This document shows positions 42,607 to 51,916 of a stretch of 64,000 nucleotides of DNA, one piece after another. Location: NCBI GenBank assembly GCA_024434165.1, contig QMIW01000004.1, forward strand, positions 1 through 64,000, given 5' to 3'. The DNA is from Chloroflexota bacterium. Its GTDB lineage: Bacteria; Chloroflexota; Anaerolineae; Anaerolineales; Villigracilaceae. The position numbers and the translations under genes are program-made. The notes below the pieces were generated by a model, which saw only the letters and a list, made by a program, of their open reading frames with translations, had not been told where the DNA came from and searched no databases. How positions within the stretch are numbered: position 1 is the stretch's first letter; each line of letters starts with the position of its first letter.

Positions 42607-43293
42607 CTATGTCTTCTTCCACAGCGCGAGGCTTTCGTTCATCACGTCGCGCGTCAGGGACTCGGCTTTGAGATGGGCGCGTCTCTTCGCGCAATCCAAC
42701 AATTCGGCGTAGTAGGCGCGCGAGCGGTTACGGTTTTCAGCGGAGGCAAAATAATGCTCCGCCATGACGTGATATAAACTTTGAAAACTGTTGAGCAGCA
42801 AACGAAAGATGGGATTCACCGCGCGCAAGGTGAGTAAATGATGCAATTCCCAATCTGCATGGGCAAACACGGCAGGCGCATCTTCGATGTTCTCGAATTT
42901 CGTGAGAAGCGCGGCGATCTCAGCGGAAGCCGCTTCCATTGCCTGACGGGTATACGCGGGCGCAAGCAGAACGCGAATCTCGAGCAGGTGCGCCACAAAA
43001 TCGGGAGTCTGCTGCGAGGGCATTTGCGCCAGGGCTGAGAGCACGCCCATCGTCCCCTCCTGCCAGTAATCGCGGACGCGCGTCGGCTTGCCGTGCTGGA
43101 TGTCGAGCCAGCCGTCGCGGGCGAGGCGCTGCAAGGCTTCGCGCAGGGTGGGGCGGGTGACGCCGATCTGCGCGGCGAGGTCGCGTTCGCCGGGCAGGCA
43201 GCCATTGACAGCAAAACGCCCGCTCAGGATCGCATCGAGCAATCTCTGCTCGGCGACCCCGGCGGGCTTTGGGACGGGCTTCCATTTGTTCAT
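42607..43293 (-). CDS. fadR: FadR-like fatty-acid regulator (GntR family)
   Basis: Acyl-CoA-responsive regulator, 228 residues. The GntR winged helix LPGERDLAAQIGVTRPTLREALQRLARDGWLDIQHGKPTRV is close to E. coli FadR, and the all-helical C-terminal part (LDYNIFRG-like DWELHHLL, NPIFRLLLNSFQSLY, HYFASAENR) fits the FadR_C domain. Heads the cluster with the AGPS-like gene, glpD and kinase. Its own promoter holds a FadR-like operator, so autoregulation is likely. Confidence 0.87.
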   Translation of the reverse strand: MNKWKPVPKPAGVAEQRLLDAILSGRFAVNGCLPGERDLAAQIGVTRPTLREALQRLARDGWLDIQHGKPTRVRDYWQEGTMGVLSALAQMPSQQTPDFVAHLLEIRVLLAPAYTRQAMEAASAEIAALLTKFENIEDAPAVFAHADWELHHLLTLRAVNPIFRLLLNSFQSLYHVMAEHYFASAENRNRSRAYYAELLDCAKRRAHLKAESLTRDVMNESLALWKKT

Positions 43294-43300
43294 GGCGCTC

Positions 43301-43357
43301 CTAACTGGTCAGACCACTTACCAGTTAGAGTATACGCTTTTCCCCTGTGAAAGTCAA
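43301..43357 (-). promoter_or_regulatory. fadR promoter with FadR-like operator
   Basis: Minus strand TTGACT (43352-43357), 17 bases, TATACT (43329-43334). Immediately downstream CTAACTGGT (43301-43309) and ACCAGTTAG (43320-43328) form a perfect 9-bp inverted repeat. Within it plus-strand AACTGGTCAGACCACTT (43303-43319) closely resembles the E. coli FadR site (core TGGTCNGACCA). Confidence 0.85.
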
Positions 43358-43412
43358 CCGTTTTGATGAAAACTCCCGCCGGAACCGGCGGGAGAACGTT
43401 TGAATCGCTGTG

Positions 43413-44669
43413 TTACTCGGTAAACGGCGAGACGGGCGGCGGAGGTTCGGGAAGGCGCACCGGCAGCAGAAACGAGAAGGTACTGCCCTTCCCTTCCCTG
43501 CTTTCCGCCCAGATGCGCCCGCCGTGCATTTCCACCATCACCTTCGCCACCGAGAGCCCCAGTCCCATACCGCCGTGCCTGCGGGTCAGGTGGGATTCGA
43601 CCTGGTAGAAGCGGTCGAACACGCGCGGCAGGTCGGATGCCGGGATGCCAATGCCGTTATCCGTTACGCTGACCTTGACGTAATCCGGGTGCTGTTCGCC
43701 GCGCACGAGCACTTCGCCGCCGCTGTTGGTGAACGTCAGCGCGTTCTTCAACAAATTACTCAGCACAATGGCGATCTTGCCGCCGTCAATATCCACCCAC
43801 AATTCCTGCTCCGGTTCGGTCTCATTTTTGAGCGCGATGCCCCTCTTCTGCGCCATCTCGCCGAACGATGCAGAAACATCCTCGATGATGCGCGCGATGG
43901 ACACCTTGTGCGGGCGGACAAGCGCGCCGCCCGACTGGTAATTATCCACACTGGTCAGGTTCTCGATGATCTCCTTGAGCCGCGAAGCGTTTCGGATGAT
44001 CGCATCCACCTGTTCGTTGTATTCGCCATTGAGCAGTTCCTTCAAAAAGGTGGCATGACCGAGAATCAAACCCAGCGGCGTGCGGAGTTCGTGCGAAGTG
44101 ATGGCGATGAACTCGTTCTTCAGGCGGTCGAGCTCGCGCGCCTCGTTCTGCGACTCCTGGACGCTTTTTTCCAGCAGGTCGTTTTGCAGGGCGGCGGCGG
44201 CAATCGCCGCGAGGGTCTCAAGGATAAGGACATCTTCCCCGCTGTAATTACCCTTCTTATTAAAAACCTCGAAGGCGCCCACAGGTTTTCCGTGAACGAG
44301 GAGCGGCACCGCCAGGATGGAACGGGTGGTGAACCCGGTGATCTCGTCAATCTTCTTATAATGACGCTCGTCCACGGCGACGTTGTCAATTGCCAATGGC
44401 TGGACCTTCAGGAAAACCCAGCCGGCAACACTGCCCTCCAACGGCACGCGGGCGGATTGGATCGCATCCCGATGAAACCAGGGCACGGATTTGAAATTAA
44501 ATTCCCGCGCTGTTTCGTCGTATTCCAAAATGGAGGCGCTTTCGCTCTCCGTCAACTCGGCGGCGGCGGAGAGAAGCGCTTGAAGGTAGGTCTCTGTATC
44601 CACCTGGGAACCGAGAGCGCGGGTCACTTCGAGGAAACGAGCGAGGAGTTTTGCCTGATCTGCAGCCAT
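43413..44669 (-). CDS. GAF-domain sensor histidine kinase
   Basis: Cytoplasmic two-component sensor, 418 residues. A GAF domain (about 20-165: [43 protein letters not shown]) precedes a coiled segment, the phospho-acceptor H box [17 protein letters not shown] around 192, N box [16 protein letters not shown] around 303, and G boxes VTDNGIGIP and [13 protein letters not shown]. No membrane helix. No response regulator gene is adjacent. Divergent from ino1. Confidence 0.92.
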   Translation of the reverse strand: MAADQAKLLARFLEVTRALGSQVDTETYLQALLSAAAELTESESASILEYDETAREFNFKSVPWFHRDAIQSARVPLEGSVAGWVFLKVQPLAIDNVAVDERHYKKIDEITGFTTRSILAVPLLVHGKPVGAFEVFNKKGNYSGEDVLILETLAAIAAAALQNDLLEKSVQESQNEARELDRLKNEFIAITSHELRTPLGLILGHATFLKELLNGEYNEQVDAIIRNASRLKEIIENLTSVDNYQSGGALVRPHKVSIARIIEDVSASFGEMAQKRGIALKNETEPEQELWVDIDGGKIAIVLSNLLKNALTFTNSGGEVLVRGEQHPDYVKVSVTDNGIGIPASDLPRVFDRFYQVESHLTRRHGGMGLGLSVAKVMVEMHGGRIWAESREGKGSTFSFLLPVRLPEPPPPVSPFTE

Positions 44670-44767
44670 TTTTATCTACAGTAAGATTATACTTCACGGG
44701 TCTATCTGATATGCTGACCGGCACAGAGACGACAAGGAAACTGCAATCAAACTCAAGGAGAAATTTC

Positions 44768-45856
44768 ATGGCAAACAAGAAAAAAGTGCGAGTTGCAATT
44801 ATCGGCGTGGGAAACTGCGCCTCCTCCCTCGTACAGGGGGTCCAGTTTTACAAAAATGCAAAGAACGACGACGTCATCCCCGGCATCATGCACCCCCAAC
44901 TGGGCGAGTATCACATCCGCGATATTGAATTCACGCTGGGGATTGACATCAACGCCACGAAGGTCGGCAAGGACCTTTCCGAAGCCATCTTCGCCGAACC
45001 CAACAACACCTACAAGTTTGCCGATGTCCCGCGCCTTAACGCGCCCGTCGTGCGCGGCATGACCCATGACGGTTTGGGCAAATACCTGGGGCAGGTCATC
45101 CAAAAAGCGCCCGGCTCCACCGCCGACATCGTCCGCCTCCTGCGCGAAACCAGGACCGATGTGGTCATCAGTTTCCTGCCTGTCGGTTCGGAGATGGCGA
45201 CCAAATGGTATGTGGAGCAGATCATCGAAGCGGGCTGCGCCTTCGTCAACGGCATCCCGGTATTCATCGCCTCTTCCGAATACTGGGGCAAGCGTTTTGC
45301 GGATGCCGGTCTGCCCATCCTCGGCGACGACATCAAAAGCCAGGTCGGGGCAACCATCGTCCACCGCGTGCTGACCAGCCTGTTCGTGGACCGCGGCGTC
45401 AAAATTGACCGCACCTATCAGCTCAACTTTGGCGGCAACACCGACTTCCTCAACATGCTCGAGCGTGAACGTCTCGAAAGCAAAAAAATCTCCAAGACCA
45501 ACGCCGTCACCAGCATGATCCCCTACGAGCTCGATCCCGACAACGTCCATGTCGGTCCGAGCGACCATGTGCCGTGGTTGACCGACCGCAAGTGGTGCTA
45601 CATCCGCATGGAAGGCACCACCTTCGGCGAAGTGCCGCTCAACCTCGAACTCAAACTCGAAGTGTGGGACAGCCCCAACTCCGCCGGCGTGATGATTGAC
45701 GCCATCCGCTGCGCCAAGATCGCCCTCGACCGCGAACTCGCCGGTCCCATCATCGGTCCGTCGTCCTACTTCTTCAAGACCCCGCCCAAACAATTCCGCG
45801 ACGACATTGCGCGGCAAAAAGTGGAGGATTTTGTTTCGGGAAAGAGCGACGAATAA
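44768..45856 (+). CDS. ino1: Inositol-3-phosphate synthase
   Basis: Converts glucose 6-phosphate to inositol 3-phosphate using NAD. It has 362 residues, the short prokaryotic form. [19 protein letters not shown] at the start is the Rossmann motif; [10 protein letters not shown]-like [13 protein letters not shown] around 160, [12 protein letters not shown] around 185, [13 protein letters not shown] around 220 and the catalytic Lys-rich [11 protein letters not shown] around 240 follow. The ATG at 44768 has CAAGGAG upstream. Inositol could feed phosphatidylinositol-type lipids; followed by a strong terminator. Confidence 0.94.
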   Translation: MANKKKVRVAIIGVGNCASSLVQGVQFYKNAKNDDVIPGIMHPQLGEYHIRDIEFTLGIDINATKVGKDLSEAIFAEPNNTYKFADVPRLNAPVVRGMTHDGLGKYLGQVIQKAPGSTADIVRLLRETRTDVVISFLPVGSEMATKWYVEQIIEAGCAFVNGIPVFIASSEYWGKRFADAGLPILGDDIKSQVGATIVHRVLTSLFVDRGVKIDRTYQLNFGGNTDFLNMLERERLESKKISKTNAVTSMIPYELDPDNVHVGPSDHVPWLTDRKWCYIRMEGTTFGEVPLNLELKLEVWDSPNSAGVMIDAIRCAKIALDRELAGPIIGPSSYFFKTPPKQFRDDIARQKVEDFVSGKSDE

Positions 45857-45892
45857 TAAAGAGATTAGAGAATTGGTGAATTGACGACAGGA

Positions 45893-45925
45893 GAGATGCT
45901 TGCTTCCGCGGGCGTCTCTTTTTTT
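45893..45925 (+). terminator. Terminator after ino1
   Basis: GAGATGC pairs with GCGTCTC (one G-U) around a 12-base loop, followed by eight T. Confidence 0.85.
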
Positions 45926-45942
45926 CGGGTAGAATTCTGCGC

Positions 45943-47130
45943 ATGAAATTCAATTATCAATTACGAATTACCAATTACGGATCGCAACGAACGAACCGCC
46001 TCATCCTTACCCTGAGCCTGCTTGCCCTGGTGTTATCTTCGTGCCAGCCCGCAGCGACTCCCGATCCCAGCCTTGCCGTGACCGCCGCCATCGAGACCGC
46101 CTTCGCGCAGATCAACGCGCCCACGCAGACTCCCGCCCCGATGGATACGCCCATTCCCACGGCAACGATTCCGCGCACGCCGCCCGCCCTGCCCGGCATC
46201 TTCCAAACCCCGTTATTGAAACCCGAAGACCTGCCGCGCGCGTATGTGGCAGACTCCTGCCAGTACCTGAAAAACAAATGGGACCCGAACAAATCCGCGC
46301 CGGGGACGGTGGTCATGGTCATCATGTATCACGGCATCAACAAAGGCGAAGCCAGCGGCAACGATGTGACCGTGGCGGAGCACAAGAAAATCATGGACAG
46401 CCTGTACGAGGCGGGCTTCCAAGCCATTACCATGCAGCAAATGGCAGACTTCATGTACGATAACGCAAAGATTCCGCCGCGCTCCGTGCTGTTGATCGTG
46501 GACGACCGTCACTTTGCGGAATATTTCAACGACCACTTCCGCCCCTATCATGAACAATGGGGCTGGCCCGTCATCAACGGCTACATCGGCGTGGATGAAC
46601 GCACCGACCTGTGGGCGGAAAACGCCGCCCTCTCCGCCGAAGGCTGGGTGGACTACCAATCGCATGGGTACATTCATAACGTCCCCATCAGCGAAGGCTC
46701 CACCGATGAATTCATCATCAGCGAGATGGGCGGCGCGATCACATCCATCCAGAAATATATGAACAAGACGCCCATCGCCTATATCTGGCCCGGCGGCGGG
46801 TTCTCCAAACGCGCTGTGGAGATTGGTCCCACACTCGGTTACAAACTCGGTTTCACCGTCAACCCGCGCGGACCGGTGATGTACAACTGGGTCCCGCAGG
46901 CAGATGCGGTCAGCGCCTCGAATCCGTATGCCATTCCCGAAACCCCGGCGGGGAATCCGCTCATGACCCTGCCCCGCTACTGGAGCCCGGACGCGCGCGC
47001 GAACATTGACACTGTCCGCGCCATTGGTGAGGAAGCCGCGCAATACGCCCAGCAGAACAAAGCCGTCGAACTCGAATACTACGACATCGTCTGCGCGCCC
47101 GCCTACGGACCGCTGCCGGTCAATCCATAA
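45943..47130 (+). CDS. Polysaccharide deacetylase lipoprotein, catalytic motifs intact
   Basis: Exported NodB-fold (CE4-type) enzyme, 395 residues. Lipoprotein signal with lipobox LVLSSC around residue 34, a Pro/Thr-rich linker to about 85, then the domain: VVMVIMYHGIN around 125, LLIVDDRHF around 186 (catalytic and metal Asp), SHGYIHN around 240 (metal His pair), and YIWPGGGF around 280. The first codons (residues 6-11, QLRITNY region) are encoded by an AATTACGAATTACC repeat. Has a decayed paralogue at 48602-49699. Confidence 0.87.
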   Translation: MKFNYQLRITNYGSQRTNRLILTLSLLALVLSSCQPAATPDPSLAVTAAIETAFAQINAPTQTPAPMDTPIPTATIPRTPPALPGIFQTPLLKPEDLPRAYVADSCQYLKNKWDPNKSAPGTVVMVIMYHGINKGEASGNDVTVAEHKKIMDSLYEAGFQAITMQQMADFMYDNAKIPPRSVLLIVDDRHFAEYFNDHFRPYHEQWGWPVINGYIGVDERTDLWAENAALSAEGWVDYQSHGYIHNVPISEGSTDEFIISEMGGAITSIQKYMNKTPIAYIWPGGGFSKRAVEIGPTLGYKLGFTVNPRGPVMYNWVPQADAVSASNPYAIPETPAGNPLMTLPRYWSPDARANIDTVRAIGEEAAQYAQQNKAVELEYYDIVCAPAYGPLPVNP

Positions 47131-47140
47131 AACCTGGGAC

Positions 47141-48550
47141 ATGGCGTTGAGGCAAATTTTGTTCACGCAAAAAACGTTTTTTCTGTCGAATTTTCTGCCA
47201 GCCATCCTCTTCGTTATTGCGGCTTTTTTCATCGGCTTTCGCAACCCGGATACCTTCGACGCGCCGGCGCTTGCAGGGAGTTCGCCAATTCCAGCGGCGC
47301 TGTTTTTTCTCGCCAGCGGGGCGATTGCAGGTTTTTCCCGAAAACATCCCGTTTTGAAGGAAAACCTCCCCGGTTTGGTCCTGTTTTTCCTCTTCACACT
47401 GGGATATTTTCTCATCGCCAGCGTGCTGAACAAACCGGAAATCAACACGAACAACGTTTTTTTTGCGGCAGATAACGCGTCCTGGTATCAACGCATGGCG
47501 GCGGAGGACGGGTGGAACACCGGCACGCGCGGCGTCCACCCTTTGGCGCATATTATCTTCCGCCCGTTGACCGCAGCGCTGTCTCTTCTCACCGGCGGCG
47601 ACAGGTTCCATGCAAACATAATCCTGCTTTCTCTCGCAGGCGGCGGATGCGTTCTCTTGATGTGGAAGATCGTCTCGATCCTGACCGAAAACAGCGGTTA
47701 CGCCGTTTTATCCGCATCCCTCTTGGGGCTATCCGCCTCTCATTTGACCTTTGCCAGCGTCATCGAAACCTATATTTTTTCCGCGTTCTGCCTGCTCTTC
47801 TTCATCTGGCTGGCATTGAGGAACGGATCTGCGTGGCTCCTGGCGGCAGCGGGCGTTGTCACGCTTGGCATAACGATCACCAACATTGCCCAGCAATTGC
47901 TGACCTTCCTATTCCTCCGAAGGGACATAAAGCAATTGACCGGGATATTCAGCCTGGTCCTGGCAATAAGCATTGGCTTGAATCTGCTGTCCAAAGTTTT
48001 CTACCCGGTGACCGAATATTTTTTTCTCCCGCAAAACCTGGCTGGCGAACAAAGATTCTCCCAGCAAATTGATATTCAACGCATCGGACTGGCGGCGGAG
48101 AACCTGTTCATCTACAACATGGCTGCGCCCCAGCCTTATCTCAGTATGCGAAACGAAATGCCGAGATTCAATTTCCTGCCCGGTTCGATCCAAAACTACA
48201 TCTGGTTCGGCTTGCCCGCCTTCGTTTCATGGGCGGTCGTACTGGCGCTTGGGCTTGCCTCGGTTTTTTTCATTCGCAGGGACAACCTGGAGCACGGCAG
48301 GCTTGCCGCTGCCATGCTCGCCTGCCTGCTCTTCAACTTCGCGCTCCATTTGGGTTATGGAATCGAGCCTTTTCTCTATTCCGCCGACTGGACATACGCG
48401 CTCGTGCTGACGATAACAATCGGACTGCAAAACGCCGCCCGGCGGACCTGGTTCATGGCTGCATGGCTGCTGCTTACCATGCTTATTGCGATCAACAACC
48501 TATGGCTTGTCTACCTCATTGCCAGGCAGGTAAGTGAGTTCATTTCCTGA
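47141..48550 (+). CDS. Polytopic membrane protein, possible GT-C glycosyltransferase
   Basis: It has 469 residues with about 11 hydrophobic segments. After the first two or three helices a loop carries NNVFFAADNASWYQRMAAEDGWN and GVHPLAHIIFRPL, then alternating helices, a layout like lipid-linked-sugar (GT-C) glycosyltransferases, though no defining motif can be claimed. Start at ATG 47141, ten bases after the deacetylase stop, with only a weak ribosome-binding site. Flanked by an active-looking and an inactive-looking deacetylase, which points to surface glycan work. Confidence 0.7.
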   Translation: MALRQILFTQKTFFLSNFLPAILFVIAAFFIGFRNPDTFDAPALAGSSPIPAALFFLASGAIAGFSRKHPVLKENLPGLVLFFLFTLGYFLIASVLNKPEINTNNVFFAADNASWYQRMAAEDGWNTGTRGVHPLAHIIFRPLTAALSLLTGGDRFHANIILLSLAGGGCVLLMWKIVSILTENSGYAVLSASLLGLSASHLTFASVIETYIFSAFCLLFFIWLALRNGSAWLLAAAGVVTLGITITNIAQQLLTFLFLRRDIKQLTGIFSLVLAISIGLNLLSKVFYPVTEYFFLPQNLAGEQRFSQQIDIQRIGLAAENLFIYNMAAPQPYLSMRNEMPRFNFLPGSIQNYIWFGLPAFVSWAVVLALGLASVFFIRRDNLEHGRLAAAMLACLLFNFALHLGYGIEPFLYSADWTYALVLTITIGLQNAARRTWFMAAWLLLTMLIAINNLWLVYLIARQVSEFIS

Positions 48551-48601
48551 CGAGCGTATCGGAAATCCGCACCTTTGTTTGGGCGTTATAATGAATCCCG
48601 T

Positions 48602-49699
48602 ATGAAAAAGAATAAGTCCCTGTATAAAAGGCTGCCATCCCGGTTGGCTGTGATTCTCGTGGGTGTTTCCCTGCTCATCGCCTGTGCGCCCATCAACCCA
48701 AACAACGCTCCCGAAAACCCGAACCTCGATTTTCCGCAAACGCCGCTTCCCCCGCTTCCGGGAACATTCCAAACGGCATTGCTAAACCCGCTCGATACGC
48801 CGCGCACCTATATAGAAGAGACGTGCCGCTACCTCCGCAGCAAATGGAACCCTGCCAACGCCCGCCCCGGTACTGTGGTCATGATCATCCTGATAAAAAA
48901 CATCAACCGCGGCACAGCAGAATTGCCGGAAAGCATCAGCCTGGTGGAGTTTGGAACGTTGATGGAACAACTCAAGGCGCAGGGATATGAGGCGATTGAC
49001 ACCAGGCAGTTCCAGGCGTTCATGGAACGCAACATCGAGATTCCACCGCGCTCCGTCCTGCTGATTCAGGACGGCAACCAGAGCGCGGAATACTTCGACA
49101 GGAACTTCCGCGATTATTTCGACCGCTGGGGCTGGCCCATCGTCAACGGCTGGGTCAGCGAGCCGGAAATTTCGGAAACCCTTTTGCGGGAAAACATCAC
49201 CCTCGAATATGAAGGATTCATAGACCATCAGGCGCGTGGAATCTCCCCAGGCACGACCCTTTCCGACGAATCGGGAAAGACGGTCATTGCGCGCGAACTG
49301 CAAGGCTCGCTTGCCGGTTTTGCGGAGCAATTCGGCAAGACGCCCACCGCCATCGTCTGGCCCAACGGCGGCTTCGGCATCCGCCCGGTGGAAGCGGCGC
49401 GGCAATTGCGCTTCAAACTGGGATTCACCGGCAACCCGCGCGGACCGGTCATGTACAATTGGGTGCCGCTCGCAGACCTGCCAGACCCGGATCGCCCGGC
49501 GCTGATTCCTGAAGGTCCGGTCAACGACCCATTGATGACCCTGCCCACCTATTCGCCAAACGAAGCGTTCGCCGCGATAGACCTCGTCCGCGCAATCGGC
49601 AAGGAAGCGGCGGCGTATGCCGAAGCCAGCAAAGCCGCCGAACACAAATACTATGAGATCGTGTGCGAAGAGACCTATGGTCCAATGCCGACCCCATAA
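48602..49699 (+). CDS. Deacetylase-like lipoprotein with lost catalytic residues
   Basis: Paralogue of 45943-47130, 365 residues, aligned along its length (shared APGTVVM / [32 protein letters not shown]). Lipobox SLLIAC around residue 28. Active-site positions are changed: VDDRH becomes QDGNQ (around 156), SHGYIHN becomes ARGISPG (around 210), and MYHGIN becomes LIKNIN. It should bind no catalytic metal and may be a glycan-binding pseudo-enzyme. Start at ATG 48602. Confidence 0.83.
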   Translation: MKKNKSLYKRLPSRLAVILVGVSLLIACAPINPNNAPENPNLDFPQTPLPPLPGTFQTALLNPLDTPRTYIEETCRYLRSKWNPANARPGTVVMIILIKNINRGTAELPESISLVEFGTLMEQLKAQGYEAIDTRQFQAFMERNIEIPPRSVLLIQDGNQSAEYFDRNFRDYFDRWGWPIVNGWVSEPEISETLLRENITLEYEGFIDHQARGISPGTTLSDESGKTVIARELQGSLAGFAEQFGKTPTAIVWPNGGFGIRPVEAARQLRFKLGFTGNPRGPVMYNWVPLADLPDPDRPALIPEGPVNDPLMTLPTYSPNEAFAAIDLVRAIGKEAAAYAEASKAAEHKYYEIVCEETYGPMPTP

Positions 49700-49719
49700 C
49701 CACCCAGAGGAGGTACCCC

Positions 49720-50061
49720 ATGTCCGACTGTATTTTCTGCAAGATCATCAAAGGCGAAATCCCCAGCACGAACGTTTACAAGGACGAACAAATGACTGCC
49801 TTCCGCGACATCAATCCCGCCGCGCCCACGCACATTTTGATTGTGCCAAACAGACACATTGATTCGGTGAACATGCTGATTCCCGAAGACGAACCGCTCC
49901 TCGGTCGTTTATTCAGCGTGGCAAGACAGCTCGCCGAAAAAGAGGGCATCGCCGAAGACGGATACCGCCTCGTGGTCAATACCAACGCCGGCGCAGGGCA
50001 GACCGTATTCCATCTCCACATGCACCTGCTGGGCGGCAGGCAAATGAAAGCCCTCGGCTAA
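49720..50061 (+). CDS. Histidine-triad (HIT) nucleotide hydrolase
   Basis: HINT-type purine nucleoside phosphoramidase, 113 residues: [14 protein letters not shown] at the start, [14 protein letters not shown] around 40, [23 protein letters not shown] at the end with the HxHxH triad. The ATG at 49720 has GAGGAGG upstream, the strongest such site in the region. Followed by a terminator. Confidence 0.95.
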   Translation: MSDCIFCKIIKGEIPSTNVYKDEQMTAFRDINPAAPTHILIVPNRHIDSVNMLIPEDEPLLGRLFSVARQLAEKEGIAEDGYRLVVNTNAGAGQTVFHLHMHLLGGRQMKALG

Positions 50062-50068
50062 TCATCAC

Positions 50069-50101
50069 AGCGATCAGCGCAGAACGGGCTGGTCGCTTTT
50101 T
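50069..50101 (+). terminator. Terminator after the HIT gene
   Basis: AGCGATCAGC pairs with GCTGGTCGCT (one G-U) around a nine-base loop, followed by TTTTT. Confidence 0.87.
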
Positions 50102-50107
50102 CGTGGG

Positions 50108-50158
50108 CGGTGGACAACAGACGATTGACCATCGTCCATCATCCACTATCCACCGTCC
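50108..50158. repeat. Spacer repeat, GTCCATCGTC family, copy 4
   Basis: GGTGGACAACAGACGATTG is followed by ACCATCGTCCATCATCC and TATCCACC just upstream of thyX. Confidence 0.6.
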
Positions 50159-50171
50159 TTTCAGGAGAACC

Positions 50172-51587
50172 ATGCCCAAACGAGAAATCTATCTTTTATC
50201 CCCGCGCTCGCTCAGTCCCGAAACCATCGCTGTCGCCTTTGCCAAAACCTCACGCTCGCCCGAATCCTTCCGCGAGATCGCCGCAGAATTGAGCGACGAA
50301 AAATCCGCGCAGTTTCACGAAAAATGGGTGGTCGGTTATGGGCACGCCTCGGTGGCGGAACACGCCATTTTGCACATTGCCTTCGAGAACGTTTCGCGCG
50401 TCGCCATCGAAGCCATCGAAGGCAACCGCCTCGCCTCCTACACCGAAAAATCCACCCGCTACCAGAAATGGGGACCCGACGACTTCACCATCCCGCCCGA
50501 ACTGAACGAAGCGGGACATCCCCTGCGCGATGAATTCATCCAAACCGTCCGCCTCCTTTTCTCGACCTATGCTGAGTCGCTGGACCCGGTCAAGAATCTC
50601 GTCGTGAAGCGGGTCCCGCGCCGCGACAACGAATCGGACGAAGCATACGACCGCCGCATCCGCTCGCAATACGTGGATCGCTGCCGCTTCCTCCTGCCCG
50701 CCGCCGCCAACGCCAACGTCGGCATGACCGCCAATGCGCGCGTCATCGAAAACACCATCCGCAAGATGCTCTCCCATTCGCTGGCGGAAGTGCGGCAGGT
50801 CGGCGAAAAGATGAAGGAAGTTTCCAAAGCCGAAACGCCAACGCTGGTGAAATATGCAGATGCGAATGTGTATATGGTGGACACAATGAGAGAGCTTGCA
50901 AGCCGGGCATCAAAAATCGAAAGTCGAAAGTCGGATTGGTGTGAACTCATTGATTACGACAAAGACGGCGAAGACAAAATTCTCGCCGCGGCGCTCTATC
51001 GCTTCGATGAAATTCCCTTTGCCGAGGCGCTGGCTTATGTCAAAGCATTGAAAGACGACGAACGCGAAAAACTCGGCGAAACCCTGCTCGGCAGGCTTGG
51101 ACGATACGATGTCCCCCTGCGCGAACTGGAGTACGCTTCCTACACCTTCGACCTCGTCATGGATCAGGGCGCGTATGCCGAATTCAAACGTCACCGCATG
51201 ATGACGCAAACGCCGCAAAGGCTGACAACGCGGCTCGGGTTCACGACTCCGCTCCTTATCACGGAAGCAGGCTTCGGGTCCAGATATGAGGCGGCGATGG
51301 AAGCCGCACTCCAAATGTACGAGAAACTCCACGCTTTCAATCCCGATGTGGCGCAATACATTGTCCCCAACGGTTTCAACCGCCGTGTGCTGGCGCAGTT
51401 CAATTTGCGCGAGGCGTTTGCGTTCTGTCAGTTGCGCAGCGCCGCGAACGCGCATTTCTCCATCCGCCGCGTGGCGCAAAAAATTCACGAAGACATTTCG
51501 CGCGTTCACCCGCTGCTGTCCAAATACATGAAACTGCCCGAAGAAACCTGGCAAAGCGTGGAGAAAAATCATTTTACAAGGGTGTAA
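50172..51587 (+). CDS. thyX: FAD-dependent thymidylate synthase, tandem ThyX form
   Basis: Makes dTMP using methylene-folate and NADPH. It has 471 residues, about twice a normal ThyX. First half: YGHASVAEHAILHIAFE around 55 and NRLASYTEKSTRY around 85, which keeps the S..E.S.RY part but lacks the RHR. Second half: FKRHRMMTQTPQRL around 340, which keeps RHR, then NGFNRRVLAQFNLREAFAFCQLRSAANAHFSIR. The motif seems shared between halves. Residues around 245 (SKIESRKSDW) are encoded by tandem GAAAGTC units. The ATG at 50172 has AGGAG upstream. Confidence 0.85.
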   Translation: MPKREIYLLSPRSLSPETIAVAFAKTSRSPESFREIAAELSDEKSAQFHEKWVVGYGHASVAEHAILHIAFENVSRVAIEAIEGNRLASYTEKSTRYQKWGPDDFTIPPELNEAGHPLRDEFIQTVRLLFSTYAESLDPVKNLVVKRVPRRDNESDEAYDRRIRSQYVDRCRFLLPAAANANVGMTANARVIENTIRKMLSHSLAEVRQVGEKMKEVSKAETPTLVKYADANVYMVDTMRELASRASKIESRKSDWCELIDYDKDGEDKILAAALYRFDEIPFAEALAYVKALKDDEREKLGETLLGRLGRYDVPLRELEYASYTFDLVMDQGAYAEFKRHRMMTQTPQRLTTRLGFTTPLLITEAGFGSRYEAAMEAALQMYEKLHAFNPDVAQYIVPNGFNRRVLAQFNLREAFAFCQLRSAANAHFSIRRVAQKIHEDISRVHPLLSKYMKLPEETWQSVEKNHFTRV

Positions 51588-51596
51588 AATAGAGAT

Positions 51597-51878
51597 ATGG
51601 GTGAACGGGAATTCCTAATCTATCTTGATCCTGAAACGCGCTTGTGCCGCTATCGCCATTATCATGTATGGCAGGGATCACGAATTGTGGAGTTCCGCAT
51701 CCAACTTGAAATCATGATCGCAGGAATTTGGTATCCGGTTGTCCGGTACGACACCGCACATGGAAAACCCCACCGCGATATTTTGCACCCCAATGGCAGG
51801 CAAACCAAGGAATGGCTTGAAGGATTCACAACCGCTGAGGCTCTCACGTTTGGACAAAAGGATATTATGGAAAATTGA
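51597..51878 (+). CDS. Small protein of unknown function (first of a pair)
   Basis: It has 93 residues, compact and beta-rich looking: FLIYLDPETRLCRYRHYHVWQG, IQLEIMIAGIWYPVVRYDTAHGKPHRDILHPNG. The block YDTAHG...HRDxLHP recalls a small uncharacterised family that occurs next to the type of protein encoded 38 bases downstream. It starts nine bases after thyX. No ribosome-binding site stronger than AGAGA. Function not claimed. Confidence 0.7.
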   Translation: MGEREFLIYLDPETRLCRYRHYHVWQGSRIVEFRIQLEIMIAGIWYPVVRYDTAHGKPHRDILHPNGRQTKEWLEGFTTAEALTFGQKDIMEN

Positions 51879-51916
51879 ACTTTGTACCGCGACCGGTTTT
51901 TGAAGGAGATGAATCT

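Noticed and set aside
44670-44767. Promoters between the histidine kinase and ino1
   Set aside because: TATAAT-like hexamers are visible on both strands but no -35 at proper distance, so no promoter was called.
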